Shown: one piece after another, positions 41,593 to 54,300 of the stretch
Position numbering within the stretch: position 1 is the stretch's first letter
How the letters are laid out: each line of letters starts with the position of its first letter
From: Deinandra increscens subsp. villosa
Lineage: Eukaryota; Streptophyta; Magnoliopsida; Asterales; Asteraceae
Reading direction: 5' to 3'
Assembly (NCBI GenBank): GCA_039602395.1
Contig: JBCNJP010000027.1
Span: forward strand, 112,508,354-112,572,353
DNA length: 64,000 bases
Notes under the pieces: model-generated
Database searches by the model: none
The model's input: the letters and a program-made list of their open reading frames with translations, nothing else
Told to the model about the DNA's origin: nothing
Program-made: the position numbers and the translations under genes

Positions 41593-42719
41593 GAAGTGTT
41601 CAAAGAGTAGCTGCAATTCAGTTCCACCACCGATTGTTCATGGTTTAGAACCAAATGAAACTGAGACCAAATCATCCATTGTGTTTGACTATTCCAAGTT
41701 CACTGAGAACTTGATTGGCTCATCTGATAGACACAAAGGCACTTATAAGAAAAATCCAGTCAAACATGTGTCAAAACCAAACCATGATGCTCCAAAACAA
41801 ACTGAATCTAGTGAATCTGCGGTTGACAAACCTGTCACTGAGACTAAACCAAAAGGTGGTGTTAAATTGACACCTTTGGAGGAAGCCATGAAAATAAAAA
41901 AAAAAACCGAAAAAGAGAATGAAAGAGTTCGAAAAGGAAAAATTTGTCAAAGATCGTCATCTGTTTTCTGAAAAGGATTCAGTAACTAAAAGCAATCAAA
42001 CCACACCCGATGTTAATTCAATTCCGGTTCCTCCTCCTAAATCGGTGAAAATTAGTGGAGTTGGTTTAGGATCAAATTCGGAAAATTATGAGTTCAATCA
42101 AAAGAAACCTCAGAATATTCAGAAGCATGGCAAGAAAAGTTTCAACACACATATGACACCAAGTTTGGAAAATATGATGATAAACTGAAAAGTTAACCTG
42201 AGATTGGTGAATCATCCTCTCAGAAAATGAAACTGTATTGTCTCAAAGGTAGTGATACCATTTTTTCTGATGAGATGTTCACACTGTGTTGTGTTGATCC
42301 AACACGAATTGCTAAGGTTTTCTTTGCTGAGTCTTAAGAGAAAGGTGTATATGATCATGGAAGTGTGGAAAATGTTTCATTACCATATTATAAATCTAGA
42401 TCACAACTGATCATACTCTCTACAAGCTCAAAGATTTCAGAAATTTAACTCAAAGTCAAAAACTTCAAATTACTCAGCAAAGAGTTTTCCATTTATTATT
42501 TTTGGCTTGGAATCAGATTTTAAATCTGAATCAGATTTTTCAAAAATACCCAAAAGTCTTTTGGTAGTTCATCCACTTGTGATTCTACCACTGATTCATC
42601 TATTCCATCTGTAACGCATAAGTGGCTGCCAAAACTGTCTTCAAAAGCCACTGAAGATTTCTCAGAAGATAACGGTCGACCCAAAGCTGAAAGCTTGGGT
42701 CCGGATTCCAACTAATTAT
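41593..42719 (+). pseudogene. Copia P Gag middle and C-terminal region
   Basis: It resumes the gene cut at 30783. Frames include PPPIVHGLEPNETETKSSIV, a Lys/Glu-rich stretch (EEAMKIKKKTEKENERV), then after a shift VSGVGLGSNSENYE-like sequence and LKGSDTIFSDEMFTL, which parallels C1 RFYKLKGSDHIFSEKEF. Stops and frameshifts occur near 41971, 42188 and 42337. This shared block ties P to the C family, making P-like elements plausible sources of enzymes for C1 and C2. Confidence 0.65.
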
Positions 42720-43090
42720 TTGCTACCTTGTGCAGCGTGCTCGAAAGCCAGCTATCAACAAATTCTGGGTGGTTGATAGTGGAGCATCCAGGCACATGAT
42801 TGGTAATATTTCCCCTGTTATCTGATGCTAAACCAATTCATGGCAGGAATGTTACCTTTGCTGGCAATAAAGGAGGAAGAATAACCAGTGAAGGCAAAAT
42901 GGGTAACGAGAAAGTCACATTCGACAAAGTTCAATTTGTGGAAAAATTGCAACATAACATGCTTAGTGTCTCACAGATTTGTGACAAGCAGTACACTACT
43001 GCTTTCACAAGTTCTGAATGCTTAATTCTGAAACTCGGAATCCAGATTCCTAAAGATTGGATCATGATGCGTGCAACAAGATTTTAAGAT
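42720..43090 (+). pseudogene. Copia P protease and pre-integrase region
   Basis: FWVVDSGASRHMIG at about 42763-42804 holds the DSGA aspartic protease site. GKMGNEKVTFDKVQFVEKLQ and NMLSVSQICDKQYT follow, the usual copia pre-integrase wording. One frameshift lies directly after the active site, since the frame at 42800 picks up the rest. Copia order Gag-protease-integrase-RT-RNase H is followed downstream. Confidence 0.8.
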
Positions 43091-44109
43091 TTGTATGTGT
43101 TGAATATGAATCATACTTCATCTGTTGTATGGGCTACATGTTTTATCTCAAAAGCCACGGAAAAAGAGTCGATTTTGTGGCATTGCCGTATGGGACACAT
43201 CAACTACCGTAAGATGAATTATTTAGTAAATCATAATCTGGTGGATGGAATTTCTAAGAATCGTTTCTCGATTAATGATGTGTGTGTTTCTTGCAAGAAT
43301 GGAAAACAATGGAAAAAGTCTCATCCTTCCAAACAAATTAACACGATAGTTACACCGTTGGAGTTACTTCATATGGATCTCTTCGGTTATATGAATATTC
43401 ATAGCATTGATGGTTGCTTTTATTGTTTCGTGATCACGGATGACTTTTTGCGTTTCTCATGGGCGGCGTCTATACATTGGAAAGCTGAAAAGCCGGATAT
43501 CATTCAGAAGTTGTATCCAAATTCGGAATTGTGTACAAGTACAAAATCTGTTGCATTCGGACTGATAACGGCATTGAATTTAAAAATTCTAAAATGACAG
43601 CATTTTGTATTTCTCTTGGTATTGTTCAATAGTTTAGTGCACTGTATACACCGCAACAGAACGGGGTTGCTGAAAGAAAGAATCAAACACTGATTGAGAC
43701 AACACGAAAAATGTTGTCTGACGCACACTTACCAATTACTTTTTGGTCTGAAGCTGTTCATACTGCTTGCCATGTGCTAAATCGTGTTCTAATTGTCAAA
43801 CGATTGAATAAAACAAGGTATCACTTGCTTAAGGGTCATAAGCCGAATTTGAGGTTTTTAGAGCCGTTTGGGTGTAAGTGCACTGTTCTCAAGGAAAATG
43901 GAAAGTGTGAGGCAAAATTTGTTGAAGGCATTTTTGTTGGATATCAAAATCCAATGAAAAGGGTTTACTTTCCTGCTTCAAAGACAATTGAGTATCACTT
44001 GAATGCTGACTTGACGGAGGATATTCCTGGTTTGACTACAATCATTTATTTGATTCTTTCTCAGTTGCATATACTGAATCTACTGATGAGCCTTCTGAAG
44101 AACTCATAG
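43091..44109 (+). pseudogene. Copia P integrase (broken)
   Basis: The HHCC zinc region spans WHCRMGHINYRKM and CVSCKNGK. The first catalytic Asp is in LLHMDLFG. The second lies in TDNGIEF (frame shifted, near 43565). The Glu lies in NGVAERKN after an in-frame stop near 43632. The C-terminal half (43711-44109) with TFWSEAVHTACHVLNRV and GCKCTVLKENGKC is open. The enzyme would insert cDNA; stops disable it. Confidence 0.82.
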
Positions 44110-44595
44110 CTGCTGCTATATTGCATTCAACTAATAGTCATGGGTCATGTATTCTGAAGCTTCTAAGTGTTTCTACTACTGCTTCATCAGGTCAGCATGT
44201 TTCTAATTTAGAAACTATGAGCTCATCTGATGATGATGACATCACTTTTCATGAAGCTGAATCGGCACCGATTGATGATTCGATTACATTAACAAGCACT
44301 AGTTGTTCGGTTCCGTTTACTTTACCAATTGGTGATCTTTCTAGCTCAGAGGATGCTGATGAAAATGTAAATACTCTTGTAGAAAATAATGTGGTTCCCG
44401 ACACAACCATTCTTCGGATTCATAACATACATCCGCAAGAGAATATTATTGGAGATCCGACTTCTGGAGTACGCACACGACATCAATTATCTGATTCCGT
44501 TGATGCTTTGATTGCTGAGATTCGGGATTTTTTAGGGTTCAAGATGAAGTATTCCATTCTTGTTTTTTATCTCAAGTTGAGCCTACAAACATAGA
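44110..44595 (+). pseudogene. Copia P integrase-RT linker
   Basis: 157 open codons rich in Ser, Asp and Thr (MSSSDDDDITFHEAES), ending near TRHQLSDSVDALIAEI. Copia polyproteins have such a low-complexity spacer between integrase and reverse transcriptase; the motif SGVRTRHQL is the common entry to the RT segment. Confidence 0.6.
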
Positions 44596-45500
44596 CCAAG
44601 CGTTTCAAGATGCTTCTTGGGTAGAAGCTATGTAGAAGGAGTTGCAACAATTCCAAAAATTGGGTGTTTGGCATCTCGTTGATTTACCCATAAATTCAAA
44701 GGAACCATGTGGTACTATATGGATCTTTAAGTGTAAAAAGGACGATCGCGGTATCATCGTTAGGAACAAAGCTCGATTAGTGGTTCAAGGTTTCTCACAA
44801 ATCGAAGGCATTGATTTTAATGAGGTTTATGCTCCTGTAGCCAGGATTGAGGCTATCAGAATTTTTCTGGTTTTCGCAGCATATCACGGGCTCAAAGTGT
44901 ATCAAATAGACTCCAAAAGTGCCTTTCTCAACGGGAAAATTCGTGAGGAGGTGTATGTGAAGTAACCTCTTGGTTTCTATGATTCAGACTTTCCTGAGTG
45001 TGTGTACAAACTTGATAAAGCTTTGTATGGTCTTCACCAAGCTCCACGAGCTTGGTATTAGACGTTATCTACTCATCTTCTGGAAAATGGGTTCCGACGT
45101 GGCAAAGTTGATTGCACATTTTTTACAAAGAATTTTGGGAAAGATCTGCTATTGGTTCAAGTTTATGTGGATGATATTATTTTTGGAAGCACCAATGACA
45201 AGCTGTGTAAAGAGTTTGAGCTTGTGATGCAAACTAAATTCGAGATGAGTTCAATGTGAGAGATGGGTTTCTTCTTAGGTCTCCAAGTGAATCAATCCGC
45301 AAACGGCATATTTTTTCATCAAACGAAGTATGTGTCGGATATCCTGACGCGATTCAAGATTAATGATGTTCGGATTCCTAATACTCCTATTCATATTTCT
45401 CATGGACTTTCACCAGATGAATCTGGTGAAAATTTTGATCCAACGTTGTTTCGTTCCATGATTGGTTCTCTTATGTACCTTACTGTTCTCGTCCCGATAT
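44596..45500 (+). pseudogene. Copia P reverse transcriptase (broken)
   Basis: Fragments contain IWIFKCKKDDRG, NKARLVVQGFSQIEGIDF, the first catalytic block VYQIDSKSAFLNGK, LYGLHQAPRAWY (other frame) and YVDDIIFGSTND at about 45160-45195. FFLGLQVNQSANGIF and MIGSLMYLT follow. All are hallmark copia RT motifs, SIRE/Tork-like. At least four stops or shifts (44633, 44963, 45060, 45258) make it inactive. Confidence 0.85.
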
Positions 45501-45945
45501 AATGTTTGCAGTTTGCATGTGTGCTAGGTACCAGGCAGCTCCCAAATCTTCACATTTGTTAGCAGTTAAGAGAATCTTTGCTTATTTGAAGGGTTGTCCG
45601 GATCTTGGTTTCTGGTATCCTAATGATAATAAGTTCGAGTTATCAGCCTACTCAAACTCGGATTATGGCGGATGTAGAATCAATTTCAAATCCACAACCG
45701 CCGGGTGCCAATTTCTGGGGGAGAGGCTCCTGTCGTGGTAATGCAAGAAATAAATTTCGGTCGCAACGTCTACTATGGAGGCGGAGTATGTTGCTGCTTC
45801 CAGTTGCTGTTCACAGGTTTTGTGGATTCAACAGCAGTTGCGCGATTACGGTTTGAAATTTCTGACTACTCCTATCTATATTGATAACTCGGCTGCTATA
45901 TCAATCACGAAAAACTTCGTGTTCCAAGACTAAGCACATTGATAT
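45501..45945 (+). pseudogene. Copia P RNase H domain (truncated)
   Basis: It contains AVKRIFAYLKGCPDLGFWY, AYSNSDYGGC, STMEAEYVAA (another frame, near 45768-45800) and IDNSAAISI. It ends at KHIDI, where copia sequence stops and Athila-like DNA starts. The 3' end and LTR of P are missing. Frameshifts occur near 45740 and 45856. Confidence 0.8.
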
Positions 45946-47113
45946 TACAATTCAAGTGCCAATTACGATATGCAGCCCGTATGAATCAAATACTACAGGG
46001 GAGTTTTCCATCTCTCGCACTATTTCTTTCATTATAATTTTGGTACATTAGGGACAATGTACGCTACTAACTTTGTGGATGGGAGGCCAGGGCAATGTTT
46101 GTGTTAAAATGTGACTTGAAGCACTATATTTCTTAAAAGCACCAAAGTTTTCAAAAAAAAATTCGAATTGTCAAACTCCCACAAAAATTAAAGATTTCTG
46201 GAAACATGAAAGTACACCTTTTCAATGTAATTCGCAGACTCGTTTTTCAAACTTGCTTGCACTGTCAAGTCTTTAGGTAGCAAGAAAAGTTTTACTAAAC
46301 AAGTAGTTTTTATCAAAATTTAATGATCAGGAATACCTTTCGAGTATCGCTTACCTTTATTAACCACTTATCCCATTCCCTTGTGAGTTAGCCCTAGTTT
46401 TAGGAACATAAAAGAAAATATATAATGTATGAGGGATGTCATTTGTTTAGAACCGATTCTAGGTTTATGTTGAGATGATGATTAAATAATTCCTTGAGTT
46501 TACTTTGGATCTTTTCCGGGTCGTCAATTGCCCGAAGATGTTGGATTTTCTGCATAACTCCAACATGCTTATCCTATTACCCAAAAAGAAAAGAAAAAAA
46601 AAGAGAAAAATAAATAAATAGTATGAATAAATCACAATGAAAAGTTGTGAAATGGATGTACGTATACGCCAAGATATACGTGAGGGTGGTAGCTCTTACA
46701 CCCGTATCTTTGAGCAACTTTCGAACTTCTCCCCCCATACTTTGGTCAGATCCAATAGTAATACTAGGCAGCATGATTGATATATAAACTCAAGAACACG
46801 ACTAGACTTATCTGACTTTGAGTGTCCACTAAATATAAACCTTAAGAATAGAGTGAACATGGTAAGTGAGTGAGATGAGAGAAAGGTTGCAAGTAAACTT
46901 GAAGATGTTACCTGTGATATTTCTAAAATCCTTTAAGCTTGGTGATGTAGACCTAGTATTGTGGTAAGATCCTATAGATTTAGCAAGTACAGTGCAGTAT
47001 ATATCTGTGTAATTGAATTGTCATTGTAGTAGTGTTGAAGGAAAGTGTTCTATAAAGTTTATTTTAATTCTGGGATTGCTCAGGGACGAGCAATGCTCAA
47101 GTGTGTGGATGTT
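45946..47113 (+). mobile_element. Athila-like gypsy 3' internal remnant
   Basis: About 1.2 kb without coding frames. It has GGTACATTAGGGACAATGTA near 46045, an AAAAGAAAAG-type A/G-rich run (46570-46620), and ATTGCTCAGGGACGAGCAATGCTCAAG near 47070-47102. The GGACGAGCAA phrase followed by a GTGTG(G)-rich purine tract is the usual end of Athila-group elements. The left edge against copia P is a truncation. Confidence 0.6.
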
Positions 47114-47726
47114 TGATGTGCATCAAATGTTTTGGTTGATTACTGGCTTATTCATATGCATTCTAATAACAAAGTTTGTAGTTTTACCGAAAATGCAATT
47201 GCAAGTGAACAAAGTGTTAACGTTAATGTATTTAGAGTAAAATACATGGTTTACTTTTCATTTATATGCTTTGGTAGGATTCATGGTGTAGAGACCTTAA
47301 AAATACAAGGCTTTTGCATTAGATATATTTTTGGGCTTGTTTATAATGTGTTTGGGCTAAATTGTATGGGTAGTTAGTGGGTTAAAGAGATCCGGTCGGT
47401 TATGGGTTATGTGGGCCGAATTTTGTTTCTTGGTTAGCAAGTGTAGGTTTACGCTATATAAGGAATAACTAGAGGATTTGTTTAGGTTGTTGAGTTTGGT
47501 GTTTTACAAGGTGTAATCGAAATTCTCCTCTAGAGAATTTCGAAGTCTTCTCGTGTGTTGCAATTAAGCTTTATCGTGTGTTCTTCTCTTACAATTTGTG
47601 TTCTTATAGTTTTCATTGCTTATTTACTATATCATTCATTTAATCTTGAATCATCTCTAGCCATCGGATTTCGCACGTTGTCTAGTAGACATTGATATCG
47701 CGTGTGGGGTTTATTCGATCCTTACA
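47114..47726 (+). repeat. LTR sequences: Athila LTR start, then copia Q 5' LTR
   Basis: The left part begins TGATGTGCATC after a purine-rich tract, as an Athila 3' LTR would. The right part has TATATAAGG at 47454-47462 and ends TCGATCCTTACA directly before a Met-type primer site, so it is the copia Q 5' LTR. The boundary between them is not visible (perhaps 47214-47300). No genes. Confidence 0.5.
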
Positions 47727-47728
47727 AT

Positions 47729-47741
47729 TGGTATCAGAGCC
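47729..47741 (+). other. Primer binding site of copia Q
   Basis: TGGTATCAGAGCC, two bases after the LTR end at 47726. Confidence 0.88.
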
Positions 47742-48632
47742 AAGAAACGCAAGTTTCAATGCCGTTGATGCATGAAATGATCCCTTATCATGAAATTTCT
47801 ATACCACTCTAGAAGTTAAGGCAGAAATTGATAAGAAACTTGTTACTTGTCCTATTAAAATATCTGCTCCTGTTTCTAATACTACTGACAATTCTACTTG
47901 TTGTGCAGATAAAGGTAATAAAGAAGCAGGGGTAGTGGATAGCAAGGAGTCTCCTACGAGTCCAAAGAAGTCTAATTATGATAATTTTTACAAAAAAATT
48001 GATTTTGAGAAACTTGAGACATATGTTCAGTCCGAGTCAAAAACTTCATAGTCTGTTTTGTGAGATAAAACTTTTGAATGTGGTGTGTTTAATTTTGGTA
48101 AATGTGATGCTAAACCCATGAAACCCTTAAGAACTGTTAAGATTTTAAGAATGGGTAAGGGACCACAGGTTGCTGGTCCTAAACCACAAGTGATGGTTTG
48201 CTTGGTGTGAAAACTTGTGAAAATAAGAATAATAATTTTGACGAAAATATGCAGAAAGTACGGGATACCAGACCTCATGATTTTGTCCCATACCTAGAAG
48301 TCACTTCTGCATATGACCAGTTTAAGCTGATACAGCGGGAGTACATTTTGACCACTAAGCCACATGGTAAAACCCATTGGATCCACAAAAGTTGTTCAAA
48401 ACCAACCTGGATATCCACTGGGTGTAACCAACAACAAGCTCCCGCGTATCCAAAGAAACAGTCTTGCCATGTGTGCAGTAAACCAGGACACGTGGCAAGG
48501 AACTGTTTACACCGACCATATGAACCCTACTATCCCAAATGGGTTCATCAGAAGATTGTCCCAAAGGACCAAACACAAAATGACCCGGCTCCAAGGTCTG
48601 GTCCTTCAAAATCCAAGGTGCAGAAACCGTAA
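47742..48632 (+). pseudogene. Copia Q Gag, N-terminal domain deleted, CCHC kept
   Basis: Soon after the primer site, frames show EVKAEIDKKLVTCPIKI and STCCADKGNKEAGVVDSKES. After stops, the 48198-48632 frame follows with FVPYLEVTSAYDQFKL and the zinc knuckle CHVCSKPGHVARNC (near residues 90-103). The usual capsid block (DW/W-rich) is missing, so about 1 kb was lost near 47800. The gene is cut by Tekay at 48632 and resumes at 59328. Confidence 0.65.
48628..48632. repeat. Target-site duplication of Tekay, left copy (CGTAA)
   Basis: CGTAA precedes TGTCGCACCCC and recurs at 59328-59332 after ...GGTTGTCACA. Confidence 0.95.
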
Positions 48633-51308
48633 TGTCGCACCCCCAAAATACCACTAACGGAGTTTATACCGTTAAGGGGCGCGACTAGACCAGGATCCAC
48701 AACCATAGTTACAAATACTAAACGAATCAGGGTTAGTTCAAACACAAGATAGAAATCAAAGTCTTAAATTACATACGCAGCGGAAAAATTAATTGTCTTT
48801 AGCACTAACCACGTGCCTTACATAAACGTTGTTTTAAATTCCCAAAATAGTTCAATTAAAATAAAGGTCTTCACGTGCCATGCCAACCCGCTCCGGATAC
48901 TCCTTAGCGATCTGCAAAAGTTTAAACCACGCAAGTGTCAACCTAACGGTTGGTGAGTTCACAGTGGGCTTGTCATGCATTGGCCCGGTCTCATAATCAT
49001 AGTTCGTATCAAAATGTACTTACAAATATTCATTTGTGAAAAGCAATGCTCGTATTTAATTCTCAGTTTATAAATGGTTTGTCCGTGACCACGTCATCGG
49101 GTATGTACTAGTTCCGTAAAGTTAAAGGACTCAACCGATATCGCGGGTAGCTAATCCGTTGTTCCATGCTCTAAGGAAGTTTGTACCAAAGCTGACTTAT
49201 TTTGTGGGGGCCGAGCCATCCCGTACAGTGCGGACCTAGTCATCGCGGTTTCTGCCTCCCCCGTGTCCTCTCGGGACCACGGTCAAATAGGCTGATATTG
49301 TTCCTCCGTGCACTTCCCGTGCCACGGGGCGGAGTTTGTCAAACTCCAGTAGATCTACCCAACATCCCCTCGCTTTCACAAATTAATGGCACAATTAAGT
49401 TGAGGACTTTTAAGTTATAAGGCATCCTTAGAAAACATGTGATATCATATGGTTTAGACTTTAACCTACACTAGCCATATTAAAATGTTTTCAGTTTTGT
49501 TTCAAAAAGCAGTTTGATCTGAGTTCACAAGTGTTCCCATAAAACACTTCAGTTCATCAAGTGGGTGCCAAGCATCCCGGGTTCTCATGTTTATCAGTGA
49601 GGTGCCTAGCACTCTCGAGTTTATCAGCATTGTTTTCGTTAAGTTATTCTGTGTGGCCCATCGGACTCACGGTAAGCGGGTTAGTGACACTCACCTTTGG
49701 TTGCACAGCTACTCTTCAAGTAATCCGAATATTGTTGTTTAACGAAGACCTAGAACACGTTTAGGTCTTAGGTATTAGTTTCGTGTCTAATCTTTACTTA
49801 ACGTCACTATGGCCCATAACATAGCACGTTGCAACTATGACTCGACATACCGACACACGACACCAATGGTTGATCATAATCAAGGGTTTATATAAATCAG
49901 ATATCAAACATGTTTCATCATGGCATAATCATATAAGTCATGGCATAACACTTAAGCAAGTTTCACAAGTTTGGTTTTTAGGTCAGGTCTTAGTTTCGCT
50001 AGCATAGTTTCGCTAGGCAGTTTCGCTAGGTGCACGGGCAGCACTTTCGCTAGGCAATGCCCGGTAACACAGTTTCGCTAGGCTAGTTTCGCCCGAAACT
50101 GCTGACGCAGTTTCGCTAGCCTAGTTTCGCAGGGAAACTGGTTTGAACTTTCGTTCAGGTATTTCGCTCGATAGATTCGCTCGAGCTGGTCTGGTCAGGT
50201 TTCCCGGCGACACTATAGTTTCGCTGGTCAGTGTCGCTGGAAGGATGAATAATTTCGCTGCTTAGTTTCGCCCAGAGAACAGCAGTTTCGCTGGTCGCGA
50301 AAAACATACGGATTTGCCTAAAAATCAACCTAACAGCTTCTGATCATACATGCAATTCATTATCTAGCATCCCTAGGCATTTACCAACATAAATCAAGCA
50401 GCTTTAACAAGTTTAACATGCATTTTGATCATCAAATCTCTAAAATAGGTTCAAAACCCTAAAATGAACTAATTTGCACAAATCTCTAATATGGATGGAT
50501 TTCACACGTAAAGTTATCAACTTTATTACAGATCTAGCATCCTAAAGCATATATACAGAAGATCAAGCAATATCATGAAGGTTTGGTCATGCTTTTTAAG
50601 AAAAACACATATAAAACACATAATGGAGGTTTTTGGGACTCACGGTTCGATCTCCTAGCTTGGTAGATGATGGTTTGAGGCTGAGATCTCGACAACTTGG
50701 TGTGAACCTCGACTGACCAGAATCTCCAGGAGAAAAGAGTGTGTGTGTGTTTGTTGTGATATGAGGCAAATGAGGCTACTAGGGTTTATTAAGTTTATTT
50801 ATATCAGGGGCTAGTTTCGCTGGCAGTTTCGCTGGCTGGCGAAACTGGCTCTGATCTCGGACACATTGATCAGTCTAGCCTGCTACCGGGCGAATCTGTA
50901 ATTTCGCTCGGTAGTTTCGCTGACTACCAAATTTAGGCAATTTTCACATAATCAAGTATTTACAATTAATCATGCTATTCACAATAATAAGTCATGTATT
51001 TAAATCACATTGCACATAAAGACAATCAATGATGAACACATAACACATATGGACGGTTCGGTGATCAACCAAAGGTCGTGGACGTATTCGGCCTAGTTAT
51101 GCATTAGCTACTAAGTTAACACTTATAACGTAACTAACGGGTTTGTCTAACGGAAGTTAACCTTGAAATTCTCGGGTGTCACATCATTCCCCTGAAATTG
51201 GAATTTTCGTCCCGAAAATTATTCTTGTGTCGTAGCGTTCGCAGCATCAGCTGTCGTCGTTGCTATCGCCGCTGGGGAAAGAAAGCAAAAAGTTTTAGGG
51301 TTGTCACA
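48633..51308 (-). repeat. Tekay 3' LTR
   Basis: 2,676 bp; sense TGTGACAACCC...GGGGGTGCGACA. It contains two clusters of TTTCGCT (plus strand), ten at about 50008-50305 and four at 50813-50930, on either side of the TATA box. ORFs such as 49202-49420 recur identically in the other LTR and are not genes. Confidence 0.95.
50796..50847 (-). promoter_or_regulatory. Tekay LTR promoter: TATA box and palindrome
   Basis: Minus-strand TATAAATA is at 50803-50796. In sense, 20 bases upstream, CAGTTTCGC (50824-50832) and GCGAAACTG (50839-50847) pair perfectly around six bases. The other LTR repeats this at 58815-58866. Confidence 0.75.
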
Positions 51309-51322
51309 TCCTCCTCCCGTTA
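51309..51322 (-). other. Polypurine tract of Tekay
   Basis: Sense AACGGGAGGAGGA is directly before the 3' LTR TGTGACAACC. Confidence 0.85.
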
Positions 51323-51342
51323 AGGAATTTTGGTCCCCAAAA

Positions 51343-54300
51343 TTAAATCATACCATGAGTTTCCGTGGACGTTTGCTCGAACAGGTGAGGATACTTTTTC
51401 TTCATCTGATCCTCACGTTCCCAAGTATATTCAGGTCCACGCCTTGAGTTCCATCGCACCTTGACGATCGGAATCTTGCTACGTTTGAGGGCTTTCTCCT
51501 CGCGTCCCATGATTTCTACTGGTTGCTCAATAAATCTCAAATGTTCGTCAATTTCCAATTCCTCCAGAGGAATTATTTCGATATCTTCAGCCAGACATTT
51601 CTTCAGTTTGGAAACGTGAAACACGTTGTGAACTCCATCGAGTTCAGCAGGGAGTTGCAATCGATAGGCCACCGGGCCTACTTCCCCAATAATTTCAAAC
51701 GGACCGATGTAGCGAGGATTTAACTTTCCACGCTTCCCGAAGCGTATCACTCCCTTCCAAGGAGATACCTTCAACAATACTTTGTCACCCACCTCGAACT
51801 TTAGAGGTTTTCGGCGTTTGTCGGCGTAACTCTTTTGTCGATCACGTGCTGCAGCTAACCGTTGCCTAATTTGAATAATCCGTTCGGTCATATCATGGAT
51901 AACTTCCGGTCCAGTGAGTCCTTTCTCACCCGTTTCAGCCCAACACACGGGCGATCTACATTTTCTGCCGTAAAGTGCTTCAAAAGGTGCAGCACCTATA
52001 CTTGAATGATAACTATTGTTGTAAGAGAACTCCACCAGTGGAAGGTGAGTCTCCCAATCTTTTCCAAAGTCAAGGACGCAAGCTCGGAGCATATCTTCTA
52101 AGATTTGAATCGTTCGTTCCGTCTGACCGTCAGTCTGCGGGTGATAAGCTGTACTCATGTCTAGTCGGGTTCCCAATGCTTCCTGCATTGATTGCCATAA
52201 CCGGGAAGTGAATCGAGGATCTCGATCAGATATGATAGTCTTAGGCACACCGTGAAGCTTCACAATTTTGTCGATGTACAGCTTTGTCAATTTATCCATA
52301 TTATCACTTTCCTTCATCGGAATGAAATGTGCAGATTTGGTTAATCGATCGATGATAACCCAAATCGCATCCGGTTGATTTGATCGATGAGGTAATCCCG
52401 TTACAAAATCCATGGAGATGTCCTCCCATTTCCATTCTGGGATCTTTGGTTGTTGTAGTAAACCAGAAGGCTTTTGGTATTCAATCTTGACCCTTGAACA
52501 TGTTAAACACTTAGCCACATATCGAGCAATGTCGGCTTTCATATTCGGCCACCAATAAAGATTTTTCAAGTCCTGATACATTTTATCCGATCCAGGGTGC
52601 ACCGAGTATCTTGATTTGTGAGCCTCGTCCATCACAAGCTCACGGAGATTTCCAAACATTGGAACCCAGATTCTGTCATTATAATACGTGAGTCCATCGG
52701 ACTTAACTTCAGAATGGCCATCTATACCACGCAGTGCTTCAGCTGCGAAGTTTTCTGCTTTCAAAGCTTCTCGTTGGCAGTCACGGATTTGATCCGGTAA
52801 TCCTGAATGTATTGTAAGTTGAAGCGCTCGTACCCGACGAGGCTTTTCGTACTCTTTCCGACTTAAGGTATCAGCCACAACGTTGGCTTTTCCAGGATGA
52901 TACTTGATTGCCAAATCATAATCGTTCAGTAATTCAACCCACCTTCTTTGCCGCATGTTGAGATCTTTCTGATCAAAGATGTGCTGTAAACTTTTATGAT
53001 CAGTGAATATTGTGCACTTTGTTCCATATAAGTAGTGTCTCCAAATCTTAAGTGCATGAACAACGGCTCCCATTTCCAAATCATGCGTTGTATAGTTCTT
53101 TTCTGTATTCTTTAGTTGCCTGGACCCATAGGCAATCACTTTATCTCGTTGCATCAACACGCAACCGAGTCCTTGGATTGATGCATCGCAGTAAACCACA
53201 AAATCGTCAACTCCATCGGGTAACGCAAGAATTGGAGCCGAACATAACATATCTTTAAGCGTTTGGAACGCGCGCTCTTCTTTTTCTCCCCATCTGTATT
53301 GCACTCCTTTGTGCGTTAAGGCTGTTAAGGGTTGAGCCAATTGAGAGAAACCTTTAATAAACCTTCGATAATACCCGGCAAGTCCTAAAAATTGTCGGAT
53401 TTCTGTTGGCGCTCTTGGGGTAGACCAGTTCTTTATTGCTTCCACTTTGGCTGGATCGACATGAATTCCTTCCTCATTAACAATGTGTCCAAGAAACTGG
53501 ACTTCGCGGATCCAAAAGTCGCATTTTGAAAACTTGGCGTAGAGCTGTTCCTTGCGAAGCAATTCCAAAATAAGACGCAGATGCTCCTCGTGTTCTTCTT
53601 TTGACTTGGAGTAGATCAAAATATCGTCGATGAAGACTATCACAAACTTATCGAGGTACGGCTTGCACACTCGATTCATCAGATCCATAAATACGGCAGG
53701 TGCATTGGTTAGCCCAAACGGCATAACCAGGAACTCGTAATGTCCATACCGAGTTCTAAAAGCAGTCTTAGGAACATCCTCTTCACGAACACGAAGTTGG
53801 TGATATCCAGACCGTAGATCAATCTTTGGAAAGTAGCTTGAACCTTGCAGTTGATCGAAGAGATCGTCGATGCGAGGAAGTGGATACCGATTCTTGATCG
53901 TAACTTTGTTAAGCTCTCGGTAGTCGATGCACATGCGGAACGTTCCATCCTTCTTCTTAACAAACAGTACCGGAGCTCCCCATGGAGACGAACTTGGACG
54001 AATAAACCCCTTGTCGAGTAGCTCTTGCAGTTGTGAGGAGAGTTCGTTGAGTTCACTTACAGCCAATCGGTAAGGTGCGCGTGCGATGGGAGCGGCACCT
54101 GGAGCTAAATCAATCCCAAACTCAACTTGTCGAAACGGAGGCAAACCAGGCAGATCTTCGGGAAATACGTCTTGAAAGTCGCGAACTATCGGGTAATCAT
54201 CAATTTTGCGCTCGGGATGTGTCGTGTCAGTGACGTTTGCAAGAATCGCGAAGTGACCCTTACGGAGGCATTTCTGAGCTTTAAGGAATGAAATAATGCC

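Noticed and set aside
49202..49764. Plus-strand ORFs repeated at 57221-57783
   Set aside because: Antisense frames inside the two near-identical Tekay LTRs; identity follows from LTR identity.
53709..54056. ORFs inside the Tekay polyprotein on either strand
   Set aside because: Shadows of the 1502-codon frame, which carries all catalytic motifs.
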